From the NCBI RefSeq assembly GCF_024494355.1, contig NZ_JAKNQY010000012.1, forward strand, positions 1-64,000: a stretch of 64,000 nt of DNA, written 5' to 3'. Position 1 is the first letter of the stretch, and the number at the start of each line of letters is the position of its first letter. A program made the position numbers and the translations under genes. Of this stretch, positions 27,084 through 36,208 are shown piece by piece. The notes under the pieces are model-generated. The model did no database searches. It was not told the origin of the DNA and saw nothing but the letters and a program-made list of their open reading frames with translations. The stretch is from Pseudomonas sp. Q11 (GTDB lineage: Bacteria; Pseudomonadota; Gammaproteobacteria; Pseudomonadales; Pseudomonadaceae).

Positions 27084-28474
27084 GACTGCTTCTCGAGCAG
27101 GCTCGCTCCCACAGGGGTCAGGTGATCAAATGTGGGAGCGAGCCTGCTCGCGATAACGGCCTCAAGATCAGGCGCAAACAGCGCGGCAATCGCCCTCGGA
27201 TTCGACGGAAAATAAAAATGCACATAGGAAGCCGTCATCCGGCCCTGCCGGAAAACCGCCTCTGCCCCTCGCCCGCCATTGGGGCTATGGCCTCGGGCAA
27301 TCGGTTCCAGACCGGTGCTGGTCAGGGAATGATGATAGGTATGCCCGCGCAAAGTGCCCTCCGGCAACTCCACCGATTGCAGCGCCAGGGCCGCCAGACG
27401 CTTTTGCATCTGCGCATCACCGGCCAGCAACCCAAGCAGTTCGGCACGGGTGCCATCCACATCCGTCAACGAGTCCAACAGATAAAGCATGCCGCCGCAT
27501 TCAGCCAGCAAGGGCTTGCCTGCTTGATGGTGCGCCCGGATCGCCGCCAGCATCGGCGCGTTTTGCGCCAGCGCCACATGGTGCAGTTCCGGATAGCCTC
27601 CGGGCAGATACAGACTGTCCGCTTCCGGCAGTTGGGTGTCATGAATAGGTGAAAAGAAGCTCAGTTGCGCGCCCATGGCGCGCAACAAATCGAGGCTCGC
27701 GCCATAGGTGAAGGCGAATGCTTCGTCCCGGGCCACGGCGATGCGCACACCTTCCAGCCAAGGCTGCGCGGCAATCACCGCTGGCGCGGCGAACTCCACC
27801 GCTGGCGGCAACGCCACTTCACAACTGCCAGCCAGGGCAGCGGCGGCGGCGTCGAGGCGCAGGTCCAGATCATTCAATTCACTGGCCTGGACCAACCCAA
27901 GGTGACGGCTTGGCAGCTCGATGCCGGTTTCCCGTGACAGGGCGCCGTACCAGCGCAGGCCTTCGGTCAGGCTGCCTTCGAGCAACTGCGCATGACGCAA
28001 GGTGCCGACCCGATTGGCCAGCACTCCAGCGAAGGGCAAGTCCGGCTGATACCGCGCCAGCCCCAGGGCCAGGGCGCCGAAGGTCTGGGCCATGGCCGTG
28101 CCATCGATCACCGCCAGCACCGGCACGCCGAAATGCCGTGCCAGATCGGCGCTCGATGGCGTGCCATCGAACAACCCCATCACCCCTTCGATCAGGATCA
28201 AGTCGGCTTCGGCGGCGGCTTCCCACAACAATCGACGACTCTCCTGCTCGCCGACCATCCACATGTCCAGTTGGTAGACCGGCGCGCCACTGGCCCGCTC
28301 CAGGATCATCGGGTCGAGGAAATCAGGCCCGCACTTGAAGACCCGCACCCTGCGCCCCTGATTGCGATGCAAGCGGGCCAGAGCGGCGGTGACGGTGGTT
28401 TTGCCTTGCCCTGACGCTGGGGCGGCGATCAGCACCGCCGGGCAGTGACGACTCGCAATGGAAACGTCACTCAC
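27080..28474 (-). CDS. cobB: Hydrogenobyrinate / cobyrinate a,c-diamide synthase, C-terminus extended by a REPIN
   Basis: A 464-residue amidotransferase with the P-loop APASGQGKTTVTAAL at about residue 18 and glutaminase motif LLAECGGMLYLLD. It amidates the a and c side chains of the corrin. The last roughly 24 residues ([24 protein letters not shown]) are the translation of a REPIN; family members end near YFPSNPxAxAALF. The reading frame and the ATGA overlap with bluB survive, so the gene is probably functional with a tail. Confidence 0.93.
   Translation of the reverse strand: MSDVSIASRHCPAVLIAAPASGQGKTTVTAALARLHRNQGRRVRVFKCGPDFLDPMILERASGAPVYQLDMWMVGEQESRRLLWEAAAEADLILIEGVMGLFDGTPSSADLARHFGVPVLAVIDGTAMAQTFGALALGLARYQPDLPFAGVLANRVGTLRHAQLLEGSLTEGLRWYGALSRETGIELPSRHLGLVQASELNDLDLRLDAAAAALAGSCEVALPPAVEFAAPAVIAAQPWLEGVRIAVARDEAFAFTYGASLDLLRAMGAQLSFFSPIHDTQLPEADSLYLPGGYPELHHVALAQNAPMLAAIRAHHQAGKPLLAECGGMLYLLDSLTDVDGTRAELLGLLAGDAQMQKRLAALALQSVELPEGTLRGHTYHHSLTSTGLEPIARGHSPNGGRGAEAVFRQGRMTASYVHFYFPSNPRAIAALFAPDLEAVIASRLAPTFDHLTPVGASLLEKQS
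27092..27154. repeat. REPIN inside the 3' end of cobB
   Basis: An inverted pair of REP units (gagcaggctcGCTCCCAC and GTGGGAGCgagcctgctcgcgat) with about 20 bases between. It encodes residues of about 441-461 of CobB and ends nine bases before the bluB start codon. Confidence 0.9.
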
Positions 28475-29082
28475 AGTTCAACGCCTTTCTGCGCCTTGAT
28501 ACCCGCCTGGAACGCGTGCTTGATCATGCCCATTTCAGTGACGGTGTCGGCCAGTTCGATCATTTGCAGCTTGGCGCCGCGACCGGTCACGACCACATGC
28601 TGCATCGGCGGACGGGCCTGCAAGTCGCTCAACACCTGGTCCAGATCAAGGTAGCCGTGCTTGAGCGCGATGTTGAGTTCATCGAGTACCACCAGGCCAA
28701 TGGACGGGTCGCTCAACAACTGACGCGAGACTGCCCAGGCCGCTTCGGCGGCGGCGATGTCGCGCTGGCGATCCTGGGTTTCCCAAGTGAAACCTTCGCC
28801 CATGACATGAAAGCGCACCTGCTCCGGAAAGCGACGAAAAAACAGCTCTTCACCGGTGCTGTTGCGCCCCTTGATGAACTGCACCACGCCGCATTGCATG
28901 CCGTGGCCCATGGACCGGGCCAGCATGCCAAATGCCGAGCTGCTCTTGCCCTTGCCGTTGCCGGTCAGCACCAGCAGCAGGCCACATTCATTCGGCGAAT
29001 TGGCGATGCGCTCGTCGATCACGGCTTTCTTGCGCAACATGCGCGCCAGGTGGCGTTCGTCGCGATCGGGGGTGTCGGTCAT
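28471..29082 (-). CDS. cobO: Cob(I)yrinic acid a,c-diamide adenosyltransferase
   Basis: A 203-residue CobA/CobO-type adenosyltransferase with Walker A GNGKGKSSSAFG (about 41-52), GVVQFIKG and VVLDELNIALKHGYL. It attaches the 5'-deoxyadenosyl ligand to reduced cobalt. First gene of the cob unit behind the cobalamin riboswitch. ATG 29082 has GGAGAG upstream; an in-frame ATG at 29235 lies inside the riboswitch and is rejected. Overlaps cobB by four bases. Confidence 0.94.
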   Translation of the reverse strand: MTDTPDRDERHLARMLRKKAVIDERIANSPNECGLLLVLTGNGKGKSSSAFGMLARSMGHGMQCGVVQFIKGRNSTGEELFFRRFPEQVRFHVMGEGFTWETQDRQRDIAAAEAAWAVSRQLLSDPSIGLVVLDELNIALKHGYLDLDQVLSDLQARPPMQHVVVTGRGAKLQMIELADTVTEMGMIKHAFQAGIKAQKGVEL

Positions 29083-29122
29083 GGGAGCTCTCCGTTGGGA
29101 TTGGATAACGGCGGGCGGGCAC

Positions 29123-29166
29123 AAAAAAGACGGCAACAAGCCTGGCATCGCCCACCGTGATGCCGT
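29123..29166 (-). terminator. Intrinsic terminator, expression platform of the cobalamin riboswitch
   Basis: On the minus strand ACGGCA (29161-29166) pairs with TGCCGT (29130-29135) and is followed by C and six T. A competing hairpin GGCATC/GATGCC (29144-29164) shares bases with it, as expected of a switch. It lies between the aptamer and cobO. Confidence 0.65.
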
Positions 29167-29172
29167 TGGATG

Positions 29173-29371
29173 AATCAGGCCGGTCTCCGGGCTCATGAGC
29201 GGCGTGATGCCGGGCTGCGCGCCTTCCCATGTCATACAGACACAGTGGCTTTAGCACAGCGTTGACTCATTTACCGTTGCGGGGGCAGCGCCGGGTTCGT
29301 ATGCACTCACCGGCTTCCCTGTTTCACTCTGTCGACCCAACGATCGCCCGGTCACAGAGCACCTGAAACAA
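29173..29371 (-). promoter_or_regulatory. Cobalamin riboswitch upstream of cobO
   Basis: On the minus strand the aptamer shows the 5' GGGAAGCCGGTGAG segment, the conserved core GCTGCCCCCGCAACGGTAA (29271-29290 region), the B12 box AGCCACTGTG (29241-29250), and the closing AGCCCGGAGACCGGCCTG. High adenosylcobalamin should switch off the cob operon. Confidence 0.96.
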
Positions 29372-29378
29372 GCCGCGA

Positions 29379-29407
29379 AGGTTAGAGGGTTGGGGGTGGA
29401 GCGTCAA
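29379..29407 (-). promoter_or_regulatory. Sigma-70 promoter of the cob operon
   Basis: TTGACG (29402-29407) and TAACCT (29379-29384) on the minus strand are 17 bases apart. The predicted start falls around 29372, right at the 5' end of the cobalamin riboswitch. Confidence 0.65.
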
Positions 29408-29540
29408 TTAAAGCCGCCACAGGTTCAACAGCGGATATTGGCCCTGATCAATAAAATGACGCCAATCTTGTGCCATGCTGCGGCAAGTGATATCAAATAG
29501 GCATCACGACCCGATATCACAAGAACAAGAGGGCAAAAGC

Positions 29541-30125
29541 ATGCAAGGCATGATCATCAGCAATCCAAAACTGGAATTCCTGCGCCCGGTGCTGGAACGC
29601 TGGTTTGACTGTATCGACCGTTACAACGCCGTGCGCGGCGATAACGACACACCTTACTGGTTCGATGAAAAAGCCAATCTTGGCTTGCTGTCGGCCGCAG
29701 CCTGGATGGCCGAGATGGTCACGCTGCAAAACACCCCCACCCGCAAACAGAATGAAGAAGGCGAGCGCAACGTCAGCGCCGATCTGCTCATCGCCGGCAC
29801 CGAGGAGCGCGCCTTCATCCAGGCCACTCAACGCTGGCCGAAGGTCAAGAGTCTCAACCTCAACCAGCCGCTGCTCGACGTTACCAGCGACGCCAAACGT
29901 ATCAGTTATTCCAGTGACCTGAGATTAGGCTGCCTGTTTGTAGCACCGCAAAAAGCCCAGCAGAGCGCCACGCCGGAAGAGTTGCAGGACATGATCGACG
30001 AACTGCAGAAGGAAAATACCTGCGCAGTGGCCTGGTACTTCCCCTATGCCTATCGCAAGTTGCGCAATGAGGCCGGGCATTATCATCCGGGCATCGCCGT
30101 GCTGTTCAAGCAGGCCCACGGCTGA
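29541..30125 (+). CDS. Conserved hypothetical protein, 194 residues
   Basis: A soluble protein, MQGMIISNPKLEFLRPVLERWFDCIDRYNAVRGDNDTPYWFDEKANLGLLSAAAWMAEMVTLQNT..., with no recognised domain. The segment SDAKRISYSSDLRLGCLFVAPQKAQ and a charged helix (EELQDMIDELQKE) are distinctive. AAGAGGG is upstream of ATG 29541. Stand-alone gene divergent from the cob operon. Confidence 0.7.
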   Translation: MQGMIISNPKLEFLRPVLERWFDCIDRYNAVRGDNDTPYWFDEKANLGLLSAAAWMAEMVTLQNTPTRKQNEEGERNVSADLLIAGTEERAFIQATQRWPKVKSLNLNQPLLDVTSDAKRISYSSDLRLGCLFVAPQKAQQSATPEELQDMIDELQKENTCAVAWYFPYAYRKLRNEAGHYHPGIAVLFKQAHG

Positions 30126-30192
30126 CCGGTTGAACCATCGCGGGTCTAAGCTTCTCTATGAGTAACTACCATGCACTCATAGGGAAGCCCGC

Positions 30193-31503
30193 ATGCTCAA
30201 GCCACCACACCTTCTGATCGTCGCATTGGCCGCAGGGCTTGTTGCTTGCGGGGAGTCCTCCACGCTGCAGGTTTCCGACGGCACTGGCCCCTCGCCAAAA
30301 CTGCCGGAACCGAACAAAACCCTGATCCCCACCGTCAACATTGCTGAAGCTGTCGGCTGGCCGGATGGCGCCAAGCCCATCCCGGCCCAGGGACTGCAAG
30401 TGGGCGCATTCGCCGAAGGGCTGGACCATCCACGCTGGCTCTACGTGCTACCCAACGGTGACGTGCTGGTGGCGGAAACAAATGCCCCGCCCAAGCCGGA
30501 CGATTCCAAGGGCATCCGTGGCTGGGTCATGGAGAAAGTCATGGGCCGCGCCGGTGCGGGGGTGCCCAGCCCCAATCGCATTACCCTGTTACGCGATGCC
30601 AACCATGACGGCATCGCCGAAACCCGTACGGTTTTTCTGGAGAACCTCAACTCGCCGTTCGGCATGACGCTGGTGGGCAATGATCTGTACGTGGCCGACA
30701 CCGACCGACTGATTCGTTTCCCCTATAACGAGGGCGATACGCAAATCAAGGCGCAGCCGACCAAGGTCGTCGACCTGCCGGGTGGCACGCTCAACCACCA
30801 CTGGACCAAAAACGTGATCGCCAGCCAAGACGGCAGCAAGCTGTACGTCACTACCGGCTCCAACAGCAATGTCGGGGAAAACGGCATGGAGGCCGAAGAA
30901 GGCCGCGCGGCCATCTGGGAAGTGGACCGCGCCAGCGGCAATCACCGCATTTTCGCCTCGGGCTTGCGCAACCCCAACGGTCTGGCCTGGGAGCCGCGCA
31001 GTGGTGCGCTATGGACCGCAGTGAATGAGCGTGATGAGATCGGCAGCGACCTGGTCCCGGACTACATCACCTCAGTCAAGGACGGCGGCTTCTATGGCTG
31101 GCCCTACAGCTATTACGGGCAGAACGTCGATAAGCGGGTCGAGCCACAAAAGCCGGAACTGGTAGCCAAGGCCATCGCCCCGGATTACGCCGTCGGCCCC
31201 CATACCGCGTCACTGGGCCTGGCGTTCGCCGAAGGCAGCACCTTGCCCGCGCCGTTTACTGAAGGCGCTTTCATCGGCCAGCACGGCTCATGGAACCGTA
31301 AGCCCCACAGCGGCTATAAAGTGATTTTCGTACCGTTCAACGCCGGCAAACCGGTGGGGCAACCGGTGGATGTGCTGACCGGCTTCCTGAATGCCGATGA
31401 AAAAGCCCAGGGCCGGCCAGTGGGCGTGGTAATCGACAAGCAGGGCGGGCTGTTGGTGGCTGATGATGTGGGGAACAAGATTTGGCGGGTTTCGGCTAAA
31501 TAA
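30193..31503 (+). CDS. Lipoprotein of the PQQ-dependent sugar/sorbosone dehydrogenase family
   Basis: A 436-residue beta-propeller protein of the soluble aldose-sugar dehydrogenase type. Lipobox LVAC with Cys19 indicates a periplasmic lipoprotein. Characteristic segments are [83 protein letters not shown] and [16 protein letters not shown]. Family members oxidise sugars with PQQ, but many are uncharacterised. A palindrome-like REP follows the stop. Confidence 0.85.
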   Translation: MLKPPHLLIVALAAGLVACGESSTLQVSDGTGPSPKLPEPNKTLIPTVNIAEAVGWPDGAKPIPAQGLQVGAFAEGLDHPRWLYVLPNGDVLVAETNAPPKPDDSKGIRGWVMEKVMGRAGAGVPSPNRITLLRDANHDGIAETRTVFLENLNSPFGMTLVGNDLYVADTDRLIRFPYNEGDTQIKAQPTKVVDLPGGTLNHHWTKNVIASQDGSKLYVTTGSNSNVGENGMEAEEGRAAIWEVDRASGNHRIFASGLRNPNGLAWEPRSGALWTAVNERDEIGSDLVPDYITSVKDGGFYGWPYSYYGQNVDKRVEPQKPELVAKAIAPDYAVGPHTASLGLAFAEGSTLPAPFTEGAFIGQHGSWNRKPHSGYKVIFVPFNAGKPVGQPVDVLTGFLNADEKAQGRPVGVVIDKQGGLLVADDVGNKIWRVSAK

Positions 31504-31540
31504 GGCCAATCACACCGGCGGCAAGGGGATTTATCTCCAC

Positions 31541-31568
31541 TGTGTGGGAGCAAGCTTTGCTCCCACAC
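31541..31568. repeat. Short REP palindrome
   Basis: TGTGTGGGAGCAAGC and its complement GCTTTGCTCCCACACG form one compact hairpin, of the GGGAGCAAGCTTTGCTCCC type seen also at 39646, 41204 and 59211. Confidence 0.8.
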
Positions 31569-31608
31569 GACCCTCACCACACATTGGCGCTGAGCTGAGT
31601 ACCCCGGG

Positions 31609-32142
31609 TCAGGGATTACGTGCCAGATGCGCCGGTTGCAGTACACGCTTGGCACTGAGGTAGGCTTTCTGCCAATAAGCCTTGGACAGGCTGTCGAGCT
31701 TGACCGTACCACCGGTCGCTGGCGCGTGGACGAAGCGCCCTTCCCCGACATAGATCCCGGCATGGCTGACCTGAGAGCCGCCGTTAGTGGCGAAGAAAAT
31801 CAAATCACCGGTCTGCAACGCGTCCTTACCGACACTCTGGGCGCGCATGCCAATCATCTCGCGGGTGGAACGCGGCAGGGAGATACCGGCCGCATCGCGA
31901 TACACATAGCCAATCAGGCCACTGCAATCAAAGCCTGAATCCGGCGTATTACCGCCCCAGCGGTAGGGCGTTCCCACCAACCCCAGCGCCCGGAACAGCA
32001 CGTCTTCGGCAACCGGGGAAAAGCTTTGCGCGGGAGTGAATGCCACCGGAGCCCGCACTGGCGCAGGTGGCGGAGTACGGCTGGCGCAAGCGCTGAGCAG
32101 CGCGGCAAAGAACATGAGAGCGAGGCGGGCCGACGTCGACAT
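31609..32142 (-). CDS. NlpC/P60 family lipoprotein (peptidoglycan endopeptidase), copy 1
   Basis: A 177-residue lipoprotein: lipobox LLSAC with Cys19, a proline-rich linker, then the NlpC/P60 domain with catalytic Cys73 (GFDCSGLIGYVYRD), His127 (VSHAGIYVG) and His139 (FVHAP). Such enzymes cut D-Glu-mDAP stem-peptide bonds. Paralogous to the gene just upstream at 32308-32934, from which it is separated by a terminator. Confidence 0.88.
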   Translation of the reverse strand: MSTSARLALMFFAALLSACASRTPPPAPVRAPVAFTPAQSFSPVAEDVLFRALGLVGTPYRWGGNTPDSGFDCSGLIGYVYRDAAGISLPRSTREMIGMRAQSVGKDALQTGDLIFFATNGGSQVSHAGIYVGEGRFVHAPATGGTVKLDSLSKAYWQKAYLSAKRVLQPAHLARNP

Positions 32143-32198
32143 ATGCAGAACAATCCTGATCTGGATGCGGCTTTTCTGCCGTGGGCATGAAAACAAAG

Positions 32199-32221
32199 CC
32201 GCCTGCGGAATACGCAGGCGG
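32199..32221 (-). terminator. Terminator between the two NlpC/P60 genes
   Basis: CCGCCTGCG and CGCAGGCGG form a perfect 9-bp stem with a 5-base loop, followed on the minus strand by CTTTGTTTTC. Confidence 0.8.
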
Positions 32222-32307
32222 ATTGCCATCAATCAATGATCATGGATTCTAGCGGCTATGAGGCAAACTTCAAGTAAGACTTTAAGTTTGCCTTACAAAC
32301 TGTGCGC

Positions 32308-32934
32308 TTACTTGCGAGCCGTGACCACGGTCGGTGCCATGGCGAGGGCGCGCTTGGCTTCGATGAAGGTCTTGCTCCAGTAGCTGTCGCCCAGGTTATC
32401 GATTCGCACACCACCGCTGCGGCGACTGCTGGAATGGATGAACTGGTTGTCCCCCAGGTAGATACCGGCGTGACTGACACGACCTCGACGACCGTTGGTG
32501 GCGAAGAACAGCAGGTCGCCCGGTTCAAGTTCATTGCGAGCAACCAGCGGAGCCTTCACGTTGATCATATCGCGAGTGGAGCGCGGCAGGTTCATGCCAG
32601 CCTCTTCACGAAACAGATACCCGATGAAACCGCTGCAATCGAAGCCGGCTTCAGAGGAACCGCCAAAACGATAGCGGGTACCGATCAAGGACATGCCTCG
32701 CTCCAGGATGCTGTCAGCCAGCACTGGAAGCTGATAAGGCTTGCTGCCGGCGAAGTCTGCCAGCTCTTTGTCGGTGGCCATTTCTTCTTGAAGTGCAACA
32801 GAGGAAGACTGGGCGGTAACGGAGTTTTGGACCTGTGGTTGTTGCGCTTGCTGGGACACTGGAGAGTGGGCAGCGCAACCGAACAACAGGGTAACGAGTG
32901 CGAGAGGCACCAGGGGTGCGAAGCGACTTAGCAT
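32308..32934 (-). CDS. NlpC/P60 family lipoprotein (peptidoglycan endopeptidase), copy 2
   Basis: A 208-residue lipoprotein with lipobox LLFGC (Cys20), a glutamine-rich linker and a catalytic domain with Cys100 (GFDCSGFIGYLFRE), His155 (VSHAGIYLG) and His167 (FIHSS). ATG 32934 is chosen; an in-frame GTG at 32940 is equally possible, neither having a clear ribosome site. Clearly a tandem paralogue of the next gene, sharing the RYRFGG/PYRWGG entry and the SRSTR/PRSTR loop. Confidence 0.88.
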   Translation of the reverse strand: MLSRFAPLVPLALVTLLFGCAAHSPVSQQAQQPQVQNSVTAQSSSVALQEEMATDKELADFAGSKPYQLPVLADSILERGMSLIGTRYRFGGSSEAGFDCSGFIGYLFREEAGMNLPRSTRDMINVKAPLVARNELEPGDLLFFATNGRRGRVSHAGIYLGDNQFIHSSSRRSGGVRIDNLGDSYWSKTFIEAKRALAMAPTVVTARK

Positions 32935-33146
32935 GGGCACGACCGTGGCTGAGGTTGTAAAGATGGCGAGACTATGCCCACTATCAAGCTCATTTGCAAA
33001 TTCAATCGATGCAAATGTGACTTCTCGGTTTTAGGTTTACATCTAAGCGCCGAAACCGTTTCCAGTCCTCATGCAGCCTGCTGCCCAGAAGGGACGCGGG
33101 CTGTACCGTCGCAGAAAAAGGCTATAAGCCACTATTGCCGGGACTT

Positions 33147-33851
33147 CTACCAGCCCAGGGTTTCTTTCAAAAAAGGGATGGTCAGCTTGCGCTGAGCCTG
33201 AAGCGACGCCTGGTCGAGGCGCTCGAGCAATTCGAACAGCGCGCTCATGCTGCGGGTGCCGCGGGTAAGGATGAAGTGCCCGACCTCATCGGTCAGGTGC
33301 AGGCCACGCCGGGAAGCGCGCAACTGCAATGCACGGAGTTTGTCTTCATCGGAGAGCGGGCGCATCTGGAAAATCAGCGCCAGGGTGAGACGGGACTTGA
33401 GATCGGCCAGCTTCACCGGCAGCTCGCGCGGCGACGTCGATGCTGCAATCAGCAAACGCCGGCCGCTGTCGCGTAACCGGTTGAACAGATGAAACAGCGC
33501 TTCTTCCCAATCAGCCTTGCCGGCCACCGCCTGAAGATCATCCAGGCAGACCAGTTCGTACTGTTCAAGGTTGTCGAGGATCTCAACGCCGCGATCCAGC
33601 AACTCGGCCAATGGCAGATACACCGCCGGCTCGCCCAATTGCTCGAACCGCAGGCAAGCGGCCTGCAACAGATGCGTACGCCCCACCCCGTCCTTGCCCC
33701 ACAGATAAATCAGGCTCTCGGTCCAGCCGGCGTCGGCTTCGCAAAGCCGCTCGACATAGCCGAGTGCAGCGGCATTGGCGCCTGGGTAGTAGTTGATAAA
33801 GGTGGCGTCGTCACGCAGACGCACACCTAGGGGCAGCTGAATCGGTTTCAT
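33147..33851 (-). CDS. hda: DnaA regulatory inactivator Hda
   Basis: A 234-residue AAA+ protein related to DnaA domain III: GVRLRDDATFINYYPGANAAA, Walker A-like WGKDGVGRTHLLQAA, Walker B LVCLDDLQAV and the sensor segment LPVKLADLKSRLTLALIFQM. The N-terminal QLPLGVRL is the beta-clamp binding motif (QLxLG/P). With the clamp it stimulates ATP hydrolysis by DnaA after initiation. Confidence 0.94.
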   Translation of the reverse strand: MKPIQLPLGVRLRDDATFINYYPGANAAALGYVERLCEADAGWTESLIYLWGKDGVGRTHLLQAACLRFEQLGEPAVYLPLAELLDRGVEILDNLEQYELVCLDDLQAVAGKADWEEALFHLFNRLRDSGRRLLIAASTSPRELPVKLADLKSRLTLALIFQMRPLSDEDKLRALQLRASRRGLHLTDEVGHFILTRGTRSMSALFELLERLDQASLQAQRKLTIPFLKETLGW

Positions 33852-34032
33852 GCTGACTGAACAGTTCCAAAAGAACCGTTAGTGGCCTCTGTGTAAAGTG
33901 CGCAAAGTTTATACCCGTGACGCGGACCGCACAATGCGCCGGACCACGAGCAAAATCAAAGGTTTGCAGCGACAGAACGATGGAGCGACGGTTTCCCTGA
34001 CGCTGGGACAACCGCCGCGCCCGCCCTTCGCG

Positions 34033-35106
34033 CTATAGCTCGGGGTCTTCGACGCCACTGTAGATGTCTGAATCCTTGTACAGATCGTGCATATGGCGCA
34101 CCAGCACCATGATCACCGCCGCCACCGGCAGCGCCAGCAAGACCCCGGTAAAACCGAACAACTCACCGCCGGCCAGGATCGCAAAGATCACCGCCACTGG
34201 ATGCAAGCCGATACGATCGCCCACCAGCAACGGTGTCAGCACCATGCCTTCCAGCGCCTGCCCGACCATGAACACCGCCACGATGCCGACCATCGGGTAC
34301 AGATCACCGCCGAACTGGAACAGGCCGGCAATCAATGCCGCGCCGATACCGATGACAAAGCCCATGTAGGGCACGATGGCCGCAAGCCCGGCGATCAAGC
34401 CGATCAACAGCCCCAGTTCCAGGCCCACCAGCATCAATCCCGCCGCATAGATGAAGCCCAGCGCTACCATCACCAACAATTGCCCACGCACAAACGCCCC
34501 CAACACTTCATGGCATTCGCCGGTCAGGGTCATGATGCGTTCTTCACGATGGCGCGGCAGCAGGCTGCGAATCTTCGCCATCATCAAGTCCCAGTCGCGC
34601 AGCAGATAGAAAGCCACCACCGGAATCAATACCAGGTTCGCCAGCCAACCGATCAACGCCAGTCCCGAGGCCGTGGCCTGGCTCAACACCACACCGACGA
34701 TGTCAGAGGTCTGGCCCATGTGCTCGCTGATGGCTGCCTTGACCTTGTCGAACTTCCAGAAACCTTCGGCCAACCCCAACCTTGACTGCACCCACGGCAC
34801 GGCGGTGTGCTGCAACCAGTCGAGCATCTGCGGCACCAGCTCGTACAGGCGCATCAGTTGCTTGGCCAGCATCGGTATCAGCACCAGCATCAGGGCGATG
34901 ACAATCAAGGTGATCAACGCAAACACCGACACCACGCCCCAGGTCCTGGACAGGCCGAGTTTTTCCAGGCGGTCTACCAGTGGGTCGAACAGATAGGCCA
35001 GGAGCAACGCAACCAGGAACGGCGTGAGGATCGGATGCAGCAAATAGATGAACACAGACAGCAGGGCGATCCCACCCAACCAGAACCAACGCCGCGTATC
35101 GCCCAT
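34033..35106 (-). CDS. AI-2E family (PerM-like) permease
   Basis: A 357-residue protein with about eight membrane segments and the family pattern HPILTPFLVALLLAYLFDPLVDRLEKLG near the N-terminus, GVVLSQATASGLALIGWLANLVLIPVVAFYLLRDWD in the middle, and PLLVGDRIGLHPVAVIFAILAGGELFGFTGVLLALP near the end. Substrate unknown; some members export autoinducer-2, others are sodium/proton antiporters. It precedes hda on the same strand, as perM and hda are neighbours in many gammaproteobacteria. Confidence 0.88.
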   Translation of the reverse strand: MGDTRRWFWLGGIALLSVFIYLLHPILTPFLVALLLAYLFDPLVDRLEKLGLSRTWGVVSVFALITLIVIALMLVLIPMLAKQLMRLYELVPQMLDWLQHTAVPWVQSRLGLAEGFWKFDKVKAAISEHMGQTSDIVGVVLSQATASGLALIGWLANLVLIPVVAFYLLRDWDLMMAKIRSLLPRHREERIMTLTGECHEVLGAFVRGQLLVMVALGFIYAAGLMLVGLELGLLIGLIAGLAAIVPYMGFVIGIGAALIAGLFQFGGDLYPMVGIVAVFMVGQALEGMVLTPLLVGDRIGLHPVAVIFAILAGGELFGFTGVLLALPVAAVIMVLVRHMHDLYKDSDIYSGVEDPEL

Positions 35107-35137
35107 GAACCACTCCTAGCTATATAAGAAAGAAAAA

Positions 35138-36208
35138 CTACCAGCGAAACCGCAGGTTGGCCGTCGGCTCAGGCGGTGGCGCGGCGGCCGGGACCGAGCC
35201 ATCGGCGGCTGGCTGGGCCGCAGGCACCGGAACCGGAACCGGCGCCACGGCTTCGCCGGCAGGAATTTCCTGGAGTTTCGCCAGGGCCAATTGCGCCTTC
35301 AACTGCTCGGCGCTGCCGTTGACCCGATAAATGATCCGGTCCCCTTCAACACGCTGCAACTGCCCACCGAACGGTTCGAGCAAACGCCCAAGTGCCGCAT
35401 AACGTTCCAGGTTCATGCCCTGTACTTCCAGCAGTTGCTCGGTGGCCACGCCCGGCTTGGTGACGAAACGCGGCGCCAGGCGTTGACTCACCGCCAGCAT
35501 CACCGCATCAGCCAGGGCGGCAGGGTCGGCGCCCTGGGCATTGCCCTGCTCGCGCTGGTCACCCTGCCACAAGCGCCAGGTCGCCTGCCATTGGCCGCCC
35601 TCTTCCTTGGCATGGACCGCCAACAAGGCGTCAGCGCCATAACGCTGCGACGCCTCGCGCAACGGAGCCGGATCACTGCCTTCCAGGTTTGGCGCGGTAG
35701 CAACGATCTGCTCGCTCAAGTCCGCCAGGGGCAGGTGCAGCGGCAGGCCACGGTGCTGGGCGGCGCGGCGCAGTGGCGCGGCACTGCCCTGGCCATCGCC
35801 CACCAGGTTGGAACCTTCGGCCGAATCGTTCAGCCACCAGCCCAGGATCGCTGGCCGATTCGCGCCCCACAGCGACAACCCCGCCGAACGCAAGGCCCGG
35901 TCGGTGCTCGCCGGATCGAAATCCACCTTGAGGCTTTCCGGCGGCCCGGCGTCGTAGCCATATTGAAGAATGATCTGCTGGGGGTCCTTGCGGATCGCCG
36001 CCAGACCGGGACTCTGGGCGGCCTTGGCGTCGCCGGTCAGGCGCAGCACCAGCGTGTCGAGGGCGCGCAGAGTCGCCTGGTCACGCTCTTGCGGGGCCTG
36101 GCTGCTGACCGGCTCGAGCACCTGATAGAGGCTGTTGAGGTTTTCGGCATGGCTCGCCACGCTGATCAACGACAGGCAGCCTACAGACAAGAGTTTGAAA
36201 AAGCGCAT
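35138..36208 (-). CDS. DUF2066 domain protein, exported
   Basis: A 356-residue protein with signal peptide MRFFKLLSVGCLSLISVASHAE. The LVLRLTGDAKAAQ...QYGYD segment (about residues 45-85) is typical of DUF2066. The C-terminus is a proline/alanine-rich tail (PVPVPVPAAQPAADGSVPAAAPPPEP) ending in LRFRW. ATG 36208 has GGGAATC upstream. It precedes the AI-2E gene by 31 bases and is divergent from purM. Function unknown. Confidence 0.82.
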   Translation of the reverse strand: MRFFKLLSVGCLSLISVASHAENLNSLYQVLEPVSSQAPQERDQATLRALDTLVLRLTGDAKAAQSPGLAAIRKDPQQIILQYGYDAGPPESLKVDFDPASTDRALRSAGLSLWGANRPAILGWWLNDSAEGSNLVGDGQGSAAPLRRAAQHRGLPLHLPLADLSEQIVATAPNLEGSDPAPLREASQRYGADALLAVHAKEEGGQWQATWRLWQGDQREQGNAQGADPAALADAVMLAVSQRLAPRFVTKPGVATEQLLEVQGMNLERYAALGRLLEPFGGQLQRVEGDRIIYRVNGSAEQLKAQLALAKLQEIPAGEAVAPVPVPVPAAQPAADGSVPAAAPPPEPTANLRFRW

